Assembly: GCF_013283195.1 (NCBI RefSeq)
Contig: NZ_JABEKT010000005.1
Span: 298,684-362,683 of the forward strand
DNA from: Ensifer adhaerens
GTDB lineage: Bacteria; Pseudomonadota; Alphaproteobacteria; Rhizobiales; Rhizobiaceae
DNA length: 64,000 nt
Direction: 5' to 3'
Shown here: positions 56,210 to 64,000 of the stretch, piece after piece
How positions within the stretch are numbered: position 1 is the first letter of the stretch
How the letters are laid out: the number at the start of each line of letters is the position of its first letter
Made by a program: the position numbers and the translations under genes
The notes under the pieces: model-generated
Databases searched by the model: none
Seen by the model: only the letters and a program-made list of their open reading frames with translations
What the model was told of the DNA's origin: nothing

Positions 56210-57391
56210 TTACAGCTTTACCCACGCCCCGTTTCGTTTTGACGACTGGACGCAGGCGTCGACGAAGGCCATGCCCTTCATGCCGTCGTCGATGGTCGGA
56301 TAGGTGACGGCGGGGTCGATGGCCTCACCCTTGCGCTTGGCGAAGATCGCCCGCGCCGCCTCGCTGTAGATGTTGGCAAAACCCTCGAGATAACCTTCGG
56401 GATGGCCTGAGGGCACGCGGCTGACGCGGGCAGCAGCAGCGCCAGAGCCCGCACCCGCACGTGTGATCAGCCGCTTCGGCTCGCCGAACGGCGTGTACCA
56501 GAGATAGTTCGGATCCTTCTGCGTCCATTCCAGTCCGCCCTTGGTGCCGTAAACCCTGACCATCAGCCCGTTCTCATGGCCCGGCGCCACCTGGCTGCAC
56601 CACAAGAGCCCCTTGGCCCGTTCGCCGTCCTTGGCCTTGAAGCGCATCATCACATGGGCGTTGTCGTCGAGTTGGCGGCCCGGCACGAAACTGTCGAGGT
56701 CGGCGGCGAGTTCCTCGAGCTCCAGCCCGGAGACGAAGGCGCCGAGATTATAGGCATGCGTGCCGATGTCGCCGGTCGAGCCGCCGGCGCCCGAGCGGGC
56801 CGGATCCGTGCGCCAGGCCGCCTGCTTCTGGCCCGACTGCTCGATATTCTCCGTCAGCCAGTCCTGCGGATATTCCATCTGCACCAGCCTGACGGCGCCG
56901 ATGTCGCCGTTTTGAACCATCTCGCGCGCCTGGCGCACCATCGGATAGCCGGTGTAGTTGTGGGTGAGCACGAACAGCGCATCGCTGTCGTCGGCCGCCT
57001 TCTTCAGCTTCTTCGCATCCGACAGCGTCGAGGTCAGCGGCTTGTCGCAGATCACATGGATGCCACGCTTCAAAAACTCCTTGGCCGCTTCATAGTGCAC
57101 GTGGTTGGGGGTGACGATCGCCACCGCCTCGATGCCGTCCTTCAGTTTGGCCTCGCGGATCGCCATCTGCTTGAAATCGGAATAGACCCGCGACGGATCA
57201 AGCCCGAGTTCGCGGCCGGAGCTTTCGGCTCTGTCCGGTGTCGACGACAGGGCGCCGGCCACCAGCTCGTAGTGATCGTCGAGCCTCGCTGCGATGCGGT
57301 GCACCGCGCCGATGAAGGCGCCCGAACCGCCGCCGACCATGCCGAGCCGGATCCGCCGCTCGCGCTTCTCGCTCGTTCCCTCGATTGCCAT
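56210..57391 (-). CDS. Gfo/Idh/MocA family oxidoreductase
   Basis: 393 residues. An N-terminal Rossmann domain (LGMVGGGSGAFIGAVHRIAAR, residues 15-35) and the C-terminal alpha/beta domain with the catalytic Lys in VICDKPLTSTLSDAKK (about residue 114). The family acts on myo-inositol, glucose or other sugars. It is adjacent to a sugar phosphate isomerase and a beta-glucosidase; substrate is inferred only as a sugar or polyol. Confidence 0.9.
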   Translation of the reverse strand: MAIEGTSEKRERRIRLGMVGGGSGAFIGAVHRIAARLDDHYELVAGALSSTPDRAESSGRELGLDPSRVYSDFKQMAIREAKLKDGIEAVAIVTPNHVHYEAAKEFLKRGIHVICDKPLTSTLSDAKKLKKAADDSDALFVLTHNYTGYPMVRQAREMVQNGDIGAVRLVQMEYPQDWLTENIEQSGQKQAAWRTDPARSGAGGSTGDIGTHAYNLGAFVSGLELEELAADLDSFVPGRQLDDNAHVMMRFKAKDGERAKGLLWCSQVAPGHENGLMVRVYGTKGGLEWTQKDPNYLWYTPFGEPKRLITRAGAGSGAAAARVSRVPSGHPEGYLEGFANIYSEAARAIFAKRKGEAIDPAVTYPTIDDGMKGMAFVDACVQSSKRNGAWVKL

Positions 57392-57449
57392 CGTCCTGTC
57401 TCCTCGTGTCTGTCCATCTTGTTGTTGTGGGGCCGCCCATATTGGGGAC

Positions 57450-57605
57450 GTAGCCCCTCATCCGCCTGCCGGCACCTTCTCCCCGCAGGCGGGGAGAAAG
57501 GACTTGTCGCACCGCTTGTGCTTCCCCCAAGTCTTCCCATTCTCGGCCGCATCCGTTTGCCACGTCCCCTCTCCCCGCCTGCGGGGAGAGGGCTAGGGTG
57601 AAGGG
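57450..57605. repeat. RIME-like palindromic intergenic element, copy 3
   Basis: The clearest copy. CCCCTCATCCGCCTGCCGGC at 57451-57470, CTTCTCCCCGCAGGCGGGGAG (arms) and CCCCTCTCCCCGCCTGCGGGGAGAGGGC at about 57566-57592. It fills the gap between the oxidoreductase and the isomerase genes. Confidence 0.75.
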
Positions 57606-57688
57606 CAGCCGCTTGCGCCATGGCAGCGGTTCAATCAGAGATCGCGGCTACAGCAAAGGCAAGCTCCGGGTCCGCCCGCGGCTACGCC

Positions 57689-58741
57689 TCAAATCCCCAG
57701 CAGCCGCCGGTTGGCCGCCTCGTCGGTGCCACCGTCGGCAAAGTCGTCGAAGGCCTTGTCGGTGACCCGGATGATATGGTGCTTGACGAACTCGGCCCCC
57801 TCGCGCGCGCCGTCTTCCGGATGCTTCAGGCAGCACTCCCATTCCACCACCGCCCAGCCGGCAAAATCATTGGCCGCCATCTTGGAAAACACCGCGCCGA
57901 AATCGACCTGGCCGTCGCCGAGCGAGCGGAAGCGGCCGGCCCGGTTGACCCAGCCCTGGTAGCCGCCATAGACGCCCTGCCGACCCGTCGGGTTGAACTC
58001 GGCATCCTTGACGTGGAACATCCGGATGCGATCCTTGTAGATGTCGATGTTGTCGAGATAGTCGAGGCATTGCAGCACATAGTGCGAGGGGTCGTAGAGC
58101 ATGTTGGCGCGGGCATGGTTGCCGGTGCGCTCGAGAAACATCTCATAGGTGACGCCATCGTGCAGGTCCTCGCCCGGATGGATCTCGTAGCAGATATCAA
58201 CGCCGCAGTCCTCGGCATGGTCGAGGATTGGCCTCCAGCGTTTCGCCAGTTCGTCGAAGGCGGTCTCGACCAGGCCGGCCGGCCGCTGCGGCCAGGGATA
58301 GACGAACGGCCAGGCGAGCGCGCCTGAAAAGCTCGCCATCGCATCAAGCCCCAGGTTCTTCGAGGCCGTCAGCGCCAGCTTCACCTGCTCGACCGCCCAC
58401 TCTTGCCGGGCCTTCGGATTGCCGCGCACTTCCGGCACGGCAAAGCCGTCGAACACCTCGTCATAGGCCGGATGGGTGGCGACCAGCTGGCCCTGCAGAT
58501 GGGTCGACAGCTCGGTGATCTCGACACCGTTGTCGCGGGCAATGCCCAAAAGCTCGTCGCAATAGGCCTTTGACGTCGCCGCCTTCTTCAAATCGATCAG
58601 CCGCGCATCCCATGTCGGCACCTGCACACCCTTGTAGCCGCAATCGGCAGCCCATTTCACAATCGACGCAAACGAGTTGAACGGTGCGACATCGCCCGCA
58701 AACTGCGCCAGAAACAGGCCGGGGCCCTTGATCGTTTTCAT
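57689..58741 (-). CDS. Sugar phosphate isomerase/epimerase (AP endonuclease 2 family)
   Basis: 350 residues of the TIM-barrel xylose-isomerase-like fold. Metal-site segments include CYEIHPGEDLHDG (about 190), YDPSHYVLQCLDY and MFHVKDAEFNPTG. The ATG at 58741 has GGAGG at a normal distance; the ATG at 58750 directly abuts the GGAGG and is unlikely. It pairs with the Gfo/Idh/MocA gene downstream (gap holds a RIME-like element), as in inositol or sugar catabolic pairs. Confidence 0.9.
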   Translation of the reverse strand: MKTIKGPGLFLAQFAGDVAPFNSFASIVKWAADCGYKGVQVPTWDARLIDLKKAATSKAYCDELLGIARDNGVEITELSTHLQGQLVATHPAYDEVFDGFAVPEVRGNPKARQEWAVEQVKLALTASKNLGLDAMASFSGALAWPFVYPWPQRPAGLVETAFDELAKRWRPILDHAEDCGVDICYEIHPGEDLHDGVTYEMFLERTGNHARANMLYDPSHYVLQCLDYLDNIDIYKDRIRMFHVKDAEFNPTGRQGVYGGYQGWVNRAGRFRSLGDGQVDFGAVFSKMAANDFAGWAVVEWECCLKHPEDGAREGAEFVKHHIIRVTDKAFDDFADGGTDEAANRRLLGI

Positions 58742-58962
58742 CCCAAACATCCTCCTGATGCTATGGCTGCCGGCAAGGCCGGCCTGTTAGGCCAACGACA
58801 GGAAGAAGCGGAATTGGATTTCATTTTCGCTTCTACTGAAGAACCTGAAACGTTGCAGGCGCAGAAACTAGCAGATTTTTTGCATGGAGCAACCGGCCGA
58901 AGGACAGTTTTCGCAGATCAGCTCGAGGCATCCCTGGAGCCCGCAGACGAGCATTCAGGGCA

Positions 58963-58992
58963 GAAAAAGGGGCGAAGGTTTCCCTCCGCCCC
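58963..58992 (-). terminator. Rho-independent terminator of xylA
   Basis: On the minus strand GGGGCGGAGG ... CCTTCGCCCC forms a stem with a short loop and TTTTT (58968-58964) follows, 30 bases after the xylA stop. Confidence 0.82.
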
Positions 58993-59021
58993 GTGTTCAC
59001 AAAAGGTATGCGACTGCCGCA

Positions 59022-60332
59022 TCAAACGTAGCGGTTGACGACGTTCTCCAGCAGTTCCTGCTTGCCGGATTTCGGCTGCGGGTTGAGGTCGGACTTCAGC
59101 ACCCAGGCTTCGATCTCTTCCAGCGAGAAACCGCCGTCGAGCATCTTCTTCGCCTCAGGCACCTGCCAGCCGGCGTAGCGCTGATCGAGCGGCGCGGACA
59201 ATGCCTTGTCTTCGATCATCTGGGCGGCCGCCTTGAGGCCGCGAGCGCAGCAGTCCATGCCACCGATGTGGCCGATCAAGAGGTCTTCCGGATCGAGTGA
59301 CTGGCGACGCAGCTTCGCGTCGAAGTTGGTGCCGCCGGACTTGAAGCCGCCACCGGCCAGGACCTGGTAATAGGCGAGCGCCATTTCCGGCACGTTGTTG
59401 GGGAACTGGTCGGTATCCCAGCCCGACTGGTAGTCGTTGCGGTTCATGTCGATCGAACCGAAGATCCCGAGCGCATTGGCAAGCGCCAGCTCGTGCTCGA
59501 AGGAATGACCGGCAAGGATCGCATGGCCCTGTTCAATGTTGACCTGCACTTCCTTTTCCAGGCCGTATTTCTTCAGGAAGCCGTAGACGGTGGCGACGTC
59601 GTAGTCGTACTGGTGCTTGGTCGGCTCTTGCGGCTTCGGCTCGATCAGGATCGCGCCCTTGAAGCCGACCTTGTGCTTGTATTCGACCACGAGGTTGACG
59701 AAGCGGCCAAGCTGGTCGAGCTCGCGAGACAGGTCGGTGTTAAGCAGCGTCTCATAGCCCTCGCGCCCACCCCAAAGCACGTAGTTCTCGCCGCCGAGGC
59801 GGTGGGTGGCGTCAAGGCAAGTCTTGACTGTCGCGGCCCCAAAGGCAAACACGTCCGGATCCGGATTGGTGGCGGCACCCGACATGTAGCGACGGTTTGA
59901 GAAGAGATTGGCCGTGCCCCAGAGCAGCTTGACGCCGGTATCCGCCTGCTTCTTTTCGAAGTAGTCGACGATCTCGTTGAGGTTCCTGGTGTTCTCGACG
60001 AAGTTGCGCCCTTCCGGCCGCACGTCGGCGTCGTGGAAGCAGTAGTAGGGAACACCGAGCAACTGGAAAAATTCGAAGGCGACATCCGCCTTCAGCTTGG
60101 CCGCGTCCATCGTGTCCTTGAACCACGGGCGCTCAAACGTTTGTCCGCCGAATGGGTCGCCGCCCGGCCAGACGAAGGTGTGCCAGTAGGCGACCGCGAA
60201 GCGCAGGTGGTCTTCCATGCGCTTGCCGAAGACGACCTCGTCCTTGTTGTAGTGGCGGAAGGCGAGCGGGTTGCGGCTCTCCGGTCCCTCATACTTGATC
60301 TTGGCGATATCGCCGAAAAATCCCGTGCTCAC
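59022..60332 (-). CDS. xylA: Xylose isomerase
   Basis: 436 residues, full length. Xylose isomerase signatures include HDADVRPEG (catalytic His region about residue 101), [14 protein letters not shown] and [17 protein letters not shown] (metal Glu), and the later [14 protein letters not shown] with NRND. It converts D-xylose to D-xylulose. It is 500+ bases from xylB with a small gene between on the opposite strand, so they are separate transcripts. Confidence 0.96.
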   Translation of the reverse strand: MSTGFFGDIAKIKYEGPESRNPLAFRHYNKDEVVFGKRMEDHLRFAVAYWHTFVWPGGDPFGGQTFERPWFKDTMDAAKLKADVAFEFFQLLGVPYYCFHDADVRPEGRNFVENTRNLNEIVDYFEKKQADTGVKLLWGTANLFSNRRYMSGAATNPDPDVFAFGAATVKTCLDATHRLGGENYVLWGGREGYETLLNTDLSRELDQLGRFVNLVVEYKHKVGFKGAILIEPKPQEPTKHQYDYDVATVYGFLKKYGLEKEVQVNIEQGHAILAGHSFEHELALANALGIFGSIDMNRNDYQSGWDTDQFPNNVPEMALAYYQVLAGGGFKSGGTNFDAKLRRQSLDPEDLLIGHIGGMDCCARGLKAAAQMIEDKALSAPLDQRYAGWQVPEAKKMLDGGFSLEEIEAWVLKSDLNPQPKSGKQELLENVVNRYV

Positions 60333-60468
60333 GGTGTAGCTCCTCTCAAAGATGGTGTGCCGGCGTCGCAGTTGCGAAACGTCCGGCCATTACGTGGAAG
60401 GTAATTGGTTTCATTCCCTCGGCGGGCGATAGCTTGGGCATCGAAACGCCAAACGAAGGAACATTCAG

Positions 60469-60828
60469 ATGAACGACTTCAACCAGATCGCCGAAGCCTA
60501 TATCGCCGCCTGGAACGCCGAGGCCGGAAGCCGCAACGCACTGATCGAAAAGGCCTTTACCGCCGACGTCGCCTACCGCGACCCGATCATGCAGGGTGAC
60601 GGGCACGAGGGCATCGGCGGCCTGATCGCCGGCGTCAAGGGCCAGTTCCCCGGCTTCGTCTTCACGCTCAAGGGCACGCCCGACGGCTTTGCCGACACGA
60701 TCCGCTTCTCCTGGGCGCTCGGCCCCGAAGGTGTCGATTCCGTGATCGAAGGCACCGATGTCGGCCTGATCGAGAACGGCCGGCTGAAGCAGGTCACCGG
60801 CTTCATCGATAAGGTACCGGCGCAGTAA
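60469..60828 (+). CDS. SnoaL/NTF2-like protein
   Basis: 119 residues of the NTF2/SnoaL fold. FNQIAEAYIAAWNAEAG start and YRDPIMQGDGHEGI are typical of the nuclear-transport-factor-2-like hydroxylase/isomerase family. Function not known. It is alone between xylA and xylB, transcribed against both. Confidence 0.85.
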   Translation: MNDFNQIAEAYIAAWNAEAGSRNALIEKAFTADVAYRDPIMQGDGHEGIGGLIAGVKGQFPGFVFTLKGTPDGFADTIRFSWALGPEGVDSVIEGTDVGLIENGRLKQVTGFIDKVPAQ

Positions 60829-60869
60829 GTGCGCTGGGTCGGCAACAACCATGGAAGGGCGCGGCGCGG

Positions 60870-62324
60870 TCACGTCGTCGCGCCCTTGATGGCGGGATAA
60901 AGGCGCCGGTAGCGCTGATAGGCCGCCTCATAGGCAGGCACCAGGTCGGCGTCGGGCGCGATCGTTTCCGCTGTTTTCGGCGCGGTGCAGGTCGCAACCG
61001 GATCGGCACCGGTTGCCGCGATCAGCCCCAGGCGCGCGGCACCGAAGGCGGCACCGAAATCGCCATCGGCGGGCAAATCGACCGGAAGGTCGAGCGCAGT
61101 CGCGATCGACTTCAGCCAGTAGCGCGAGCGCGAGCCGCCGCCGATCGCCGTCACCCGCGAAAGCGTCGTCCCGGCGGCACGCAGGGCTTCGAGGCTGTCG
61201 CGAATGGCGAAAGAAACCCCTTCCATCACCGCCTGCGTCAGCACCACCCGGCTGCTCTCGTGGCCGAGCCCGGCAAAGGCGCCGCGGATGGCGGCATCGT
61301 TGTGCGGCGTGCGCTCGCCGGAAAGATACGGAAGAAAGGTCACGCCGCTTGGCGCCTTCAACGTCTCGCCGAGCTCGGCGCTGAGGTCGGCCGCGCTGCG
61401 ACCGGCAACCCCCGAATACCAGTTGAGCGCATCGGTCGCCGACAGGATGACGCCCATCTGATGCCAGGTGTTCGGCAGCGCATGGCAAAAGGCATGAACG
61501 GCGCTCGCGGGGTTCGGCAGGTAGCTGGCATTGGCGGCAAACAGCACGCCCGACGTGCCGAGCGAAACGAAGGCGTGGCCCTCACCCACAGTTCCCATGC
61601 CACAAGCGGACGCCGCATTGTCGCCGGCGCCACCGGCAACCACGACATCGCCGGAAATTCCCCAACGTGCGGCAAGTTCAGACCGCAGCTTTCCGGCCGC
61701 GTCGGTCCCTTCGACGAGATCCGGCATCTGCCGTTCTTCCATGCCGGTGGCTGCAAGCAGGCTTTCGGACCACCGACGCTTGCCGGTGTCGAGCCACGAG
61801 GTCCCGGCAGAATCAGACATTTCAGAGATATGCTCGCCGGTCAGCCACAGGCGCAGATAGTCCTTCGGCAGAAGCACTCGGCGCACCCTGGCGAAAATCT
61901 CAGGCTCGTTTTCGCGCACCCAGACGAGTTTGGGCGCTGTAAATCCCGGGAAGACGATGTTGCCGGTGATGGCGCGGAACTGCGGGTCGGCGTCGAGTGC
62001 GGCCGCCTCGCGAAAACTGCGAGTGTCGTTCCACAGGATGCAGGGGCGCAGCACCTTGTCGTCGGTATCGAGCAGCGTCGCGCCATGCATCTGGCCGGAA
62101 AGGCCGATGCCGCGCACGGCCGTAAGAGCTGCCGGGTGCGCCGCCTTCAGGCCGGCGATTGCCTCCTCGGTGGCGCGCACCCATTCGGCCGGATCCTGCT
62201 CCGACCAGCCGGGATGCGGCCGGGAGACGTCGAGCGCGCCGGAAGCCGAGCCGACAATGCGCTGATTGTCGTCCATCAGCATCGCCTTGACGCCCGACGT
62301 GCCGAGATCCAGTCCGAGATACAT
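60870..62324 (-). CDS. xylB: Xylulokinase
   Basis: 484 residues of the FGGY carbohydrate kinase family. N-terminal MYLGLDLGTSGVKAML is the phosphate-binding motif, and GQMHGATLLD is diagnostic for xylulokinases. It phosphorylates D-xylulose. ATG 62324 with GGAGG five bases upstream. It is just 75 bases downstream of the LacI regulator, probably in one transcript. Confidence 0.95.
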   Translation of the reverse strand: MYLGLDLGTSGVKAMLMDDNQRIVGSASGALDVSRPHPGWSEQDPAEWVRATEEAIAGLKAAHPAALTAVRGIGLSGQMHGATLLDTDDKVLRPCILWNDTRSFREAAALDADPQFRAITGNIVFPGFTAPKLVWVRENEPEIFARVRRVLLPKDYLRLWLTGEHISEMSDSAGTSWLDTGKRRWSESLLAATGMEERQMPDLVEGTDAAGKLRSELAARWGISGDVVVAGGAGDNAASACGMGTVGEGHAFVSLGTSGVLFAANASYLPNPASAVHAFCHALPNTWHQMGVILSATDALNWYSGVAGRSAADLSAELGETLKAPSGVTFLPYLSGERTPHNDAAIRGAFAGLGHESSRVVLTQAVMEGVSFAIRDSLEALRAAGTTLSRVTAIGGGSRSRYWLKSIATALDLPVDLPADGDFGAAFGAARLGLIAATGADPVATCTAPKTAETIAPDADLVPAYEAAYQRYRRLYPAIKGATT

Positions 62325-62348
62325 GTAGGCCTCCATTGAGAGCAACCA

Positions 62349-62390
62349 CAGGAAAAGCGCGCAACGATTTTCCGTCAGGAATTGTGTAAA
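62349..62390. repeat. Dispersed intergenic element, copy 2
   Basis: 42 bases very similar to 43918-43960: CAGGAAAAGCGCGCAACGAT here against CAGGAAAAGTGCGGCGCGGT there, then TTTCCGT and AGGAA. It is in the gap between the LacI gene and xylB. The flanking hairpin of copy 1 is missing. Confidence 0.6.
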
Positions 62391-62399
62391 TTCAAAATA

Positions 62400-63437
62400 T
62401 TACGCCGGCTCGACCGGCAGGTTGTCTTTCAGGAAGATGTCGATGCGGATGCGCTCCTGCGCCTCGATCATCGACAGCCCATCGGCGCGCGCCTTCAGCA
62501 CGCGAATGGCGCTCCTCACCTCATGACCCGCATCCTGGTTGAGCAGCGCATCGATCGTGCCCGAGATCAGGGCGGCACGGCTGTAGGGCGTCAGCTCGTG
62601 GGCTATTGCGCAGATTTCGGACTGCCGGCCGGCCTTTTCGAGCGCCGCGATCAGGCCGCGATTGCCAGCGCCGAGGCTGTAGATGCCCGCAAGGTCCGCA
62701 TGCGCGGCCAGCAGATCCTGAACCAGCGTCTCGACCTCGGTCGGATCGTCGTGCCCCTCGACCACGGGCAACAGATGCCGCGTGTCCGCCCCTTCGCTGA
62801 CGGCGGCACTGAAGCCTTCAAGTCGATCCCGGTGGTCTCTGACCAGCATCGAGCCGGCAACGATGGCGACCGGCCCGTCGCGACCACCCAGGAAACGCCG
62901 CATCAGACTGCCGGCTGTGCGCCCGGCTGCAATGTTGTCGACACCGGCGAAATGGTCGCGCTCCGACCCGGTCAGATCGGAGACGAGCGTGACGACGGCA
63001 ATGCCGTCTTCGCGAAGCCGCCCGACGGCCGCCACCACTTCCGGCGCTTCAACCGCAACGACGGCAACGCCGGCCGGCTCACGGCTGCACGCTTCGTCGA
63101 GCGCATCGGCCAGCGCCGTCGCATCGAAGGCGGGAACGGAGAGGATGGAAATATCGGTGCGCTCGACGGCAGAGCGCGCCCTTGCCGCCTCGACCTCGGC
63201 CTCAAGGCCGCGCATGAAGGCGTTCTCGCCCTCGGGCAGGATGAAGATCAGCGGATAGCTGCGGCCCTTGGCAAGGTTGGCCGCCGCCACGTCCCTGACA
63301 TAACCGAGCGTCGCGATGGCGCGCTCGACCTTGTCACGCGTGACCGACCTGACTCCCGGGCGATTGTTCAAAACCCGGTCGACGGTCGCAAGGCTGACGC
63401 CTGCTTCTGCAGCAATGTCGTGAACTGTAGGGCGCAT
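62400..63437 (-). CDS. LacI-family regulator, probable xylose regulator
   Basis: 345 residues. HTH region TVHDIAAEAGVSLATVDRVLNN (about residues 4-25) and hinge VTRDKVERAIATLGYVRD, then a periplasmic-binding-like effector domain. Start at 63437 (or 63440), with GGGAGG upstream at a better distance to 63437. It precedes xylB and xylA, and a palindrome upstream of it is the probable autoregulatory operator. Target assignment by neighbour. Confidence 0.9.
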   Translation of the reverse strand: MRPTVHDIAAEAGVSLATVDRVLNNRPGVRSVTRDKVERAIATLGYVRDVAAANLAKGRSYPLIFILPEGENAFMRGLEAEVEAARARSAVERTDISILSVPAFDATALADALDEACSREPAGVAVVAVEAPEVVAAVGRLREDGIAVVTLVSDLTGSERDHFAGVDNIAAGRTAGSLMRRFLGGRDGPVAIVAGSMLVRDHRDRLEGFSAAVSEGADTRHLLPVVEGHDDPTEVETLVQDLLAAHADLAGIYSLGAGNRGLIAALEKAGRQSEICAIAHELTPYSRAALISGTIDALLNQDAGHEVRSAIRVLKARADGLSMIEAQERIRIDIFLKDNLPVEPA

Positions 63438-63467
63438 CATTTCCTCCCGCAAACTGCCTTAGAGGAA

Positions 63468-63491
63468 TTTTTGATGTACGTAAATCAAAAA
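63468..63491. promoter_or_regulatory. 24-bp near-perfect palindrome, probable LacI operator
   Basis: TTTTTGAT (63468-63475) and ATCAAAAA (63484-63491) flank a TACGTA core; only one pair mismatches. It is about 30 bases upstream of the LacI-family ATG. Confidence 0.6.
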
Positions 63492-63525
63492 TGCGAGCGA
63501 GACGGACGAACGCTGATTTCGCTGG

Positions 63526-64000
63526 CTAAAACCGCTTGCTGAACACCTGGGTGAAGGCGACCTCGCCGTGACCTTTGCCGGCTTCGCCAAGCGCCACGTC
63601 CATGAAGCCGTCGGTCACGCGCACGAGCGCGAAACCGCCCATATATGCAGCCTTGGGCTTGAAGAGGTCGAGACCTTCGCGGCGATAGATCATCGCCGTT
63701 TCGTGCTGGTGGCCGTGAAACACGCCGACGACGTTGTGGCCCCTGATGGCGTCCACGAGCGCCTGACGCTGCTCGGTACTCCACCAATGTGGCGGACCGT
63801 CACCCTGATCGTCGAAGGTCTTGGCGGCGGCATCCCAGACTTCGGTCGAGAAAGCGTCCCAGCCATAGTGCTGGAACAGGATCACCGGCCGGCCGTCGGC
63901 CGCATAGGTTTCCAGATCCTGCTTCAGCCAGGGAAGCGCATCGACGGCGCCCTTGCTGACATCGCCGCCGAAGCGCTGGAGCTGGACGAGATGCAGCCCG
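63526..64000 (-). CDS. Metallophosphoesterase, 5'-truncated by window edge
   Basis: 158 visible C-terminal residues. The frame is open to the window end, so the start is outside. Reads GLHLVQLQRFGGD, then PVILFQHYGWDAFSTEVW and VVGVFHGHQHETAM (GHQH is the metal motif of calcineurin-like phosphoesterases). It ends in a beta-rich segment AYMGGFALVRVTDGFMDVAL. Substrate unknown. Confidence 0.75.
   Translation of the reverse strand, partial: GLHLVQLQRFGGDVSKGAVDALPWLKQDLETYAADGRPVILFQHYGWDAFSTEVWDAAAKTFDDQGDGPPHWWSTEQRQALVDAIRGHNVVGVFHGHQHETAMIYRREGLDLFKPKAAYMGGFALVRVTDGFMDVALGEAGKGHGEVAFTQVFSKRF

Overview
The window is GC-rich, densely coded DNA with no rRNA, tRNA, CRISPR array, phage or insertion sequence that I could recognise. 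Gene content and order point to an alphaproteobacterium of the Rhizobiales, most likely Sinorhizobium/Ensifer. The evidence is pgm-glgX of a glycogen cluster, soxBDAG, split pntAA-pntAB-pntB beside an aa3-type oxidase subunit IV, CtrA-type TTAA-N7-TTAAC boxes, and intergenic elements that look like the rhizobial RIME family. The species is an inference from remembered family knowledge, not from a search.

Layout. 0-3.6 kb: end of a glycogen operon (pgm, glgX). 3.7-5.7 kb: a tightly coupled trio (MaoC-like hydratase, DUF2332, streptothricin-type acetyltransferase). 5.8-12.2 kb: zinc alcohol dehydrogenase and heterotetrameric sarcosine oxidase (soxB-soxD-soxA-soxG). 12.5-14.5 kb: rpsU, a TPR lipoprotein and a DUF992 secreted protein. 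14.7-18.3 kb: proton-translocating transhydrogenase and cytochrome oxidase subunit IV. 18.5-21.8 kb: a FeeM-type N-acyl amino acid synthase candidate behind three CtrA boxes, and a membrane GGDEF-EAL protein. 22.2-26.5 kb: glutamine-amidotransferase-type hydrolase, hydroxyacid dehydrogenase with LacI regulator, MarR regulator, creatininase-family enzyme. 26.6-30.1 kb: a polysaccharide flippase-like protein and two glycosyltransferases.

30.3-35.2 kb is a metal-handling stretch: a His-rich COG0523 GTPase followed by a WD40 protein, then a multicopper oxidase translationally coupled to a ZIP-type transporter. 35.5-39.3 kb holds small accessory genes: two LysE exporters, an ASCH/winged-helix-like protein, a frameshifted VOC gene and an acetyltransferase. 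39.3-41.2 kb: ornithine/lysine decarboxylase with a long structured leader (speF-like). 41.2-43.9 kb: LysR regulator, DUF1007 protein and a His-rich NicO nickel/cobalt exporter. 44-49.8 kb: acetyltransferase, DUF533 protein, KDPG aldolase, CYTH-CHAD pair, TrhO tRNA hydroxylase, GFA enzyme. 49.9-53.5 kb: metNIQ methionine importer and a TerC protein.

53.7-64 kb is sugar catabolism: an epimerase, a GH1 beta-glucosidase, a Gfo/Idh/MocA oxidoreductase with a sugar phosphate isomerase, and xylA, xylB and a LacI regulator, ending in a truncated metallophosphoesterase. The most interesting points are the triple CtrA promoter of the FeeM-like gene, the oxidase-transporter pair resembling an oxidase/permease metal uptake system, and the decarboxylase leader RNA.
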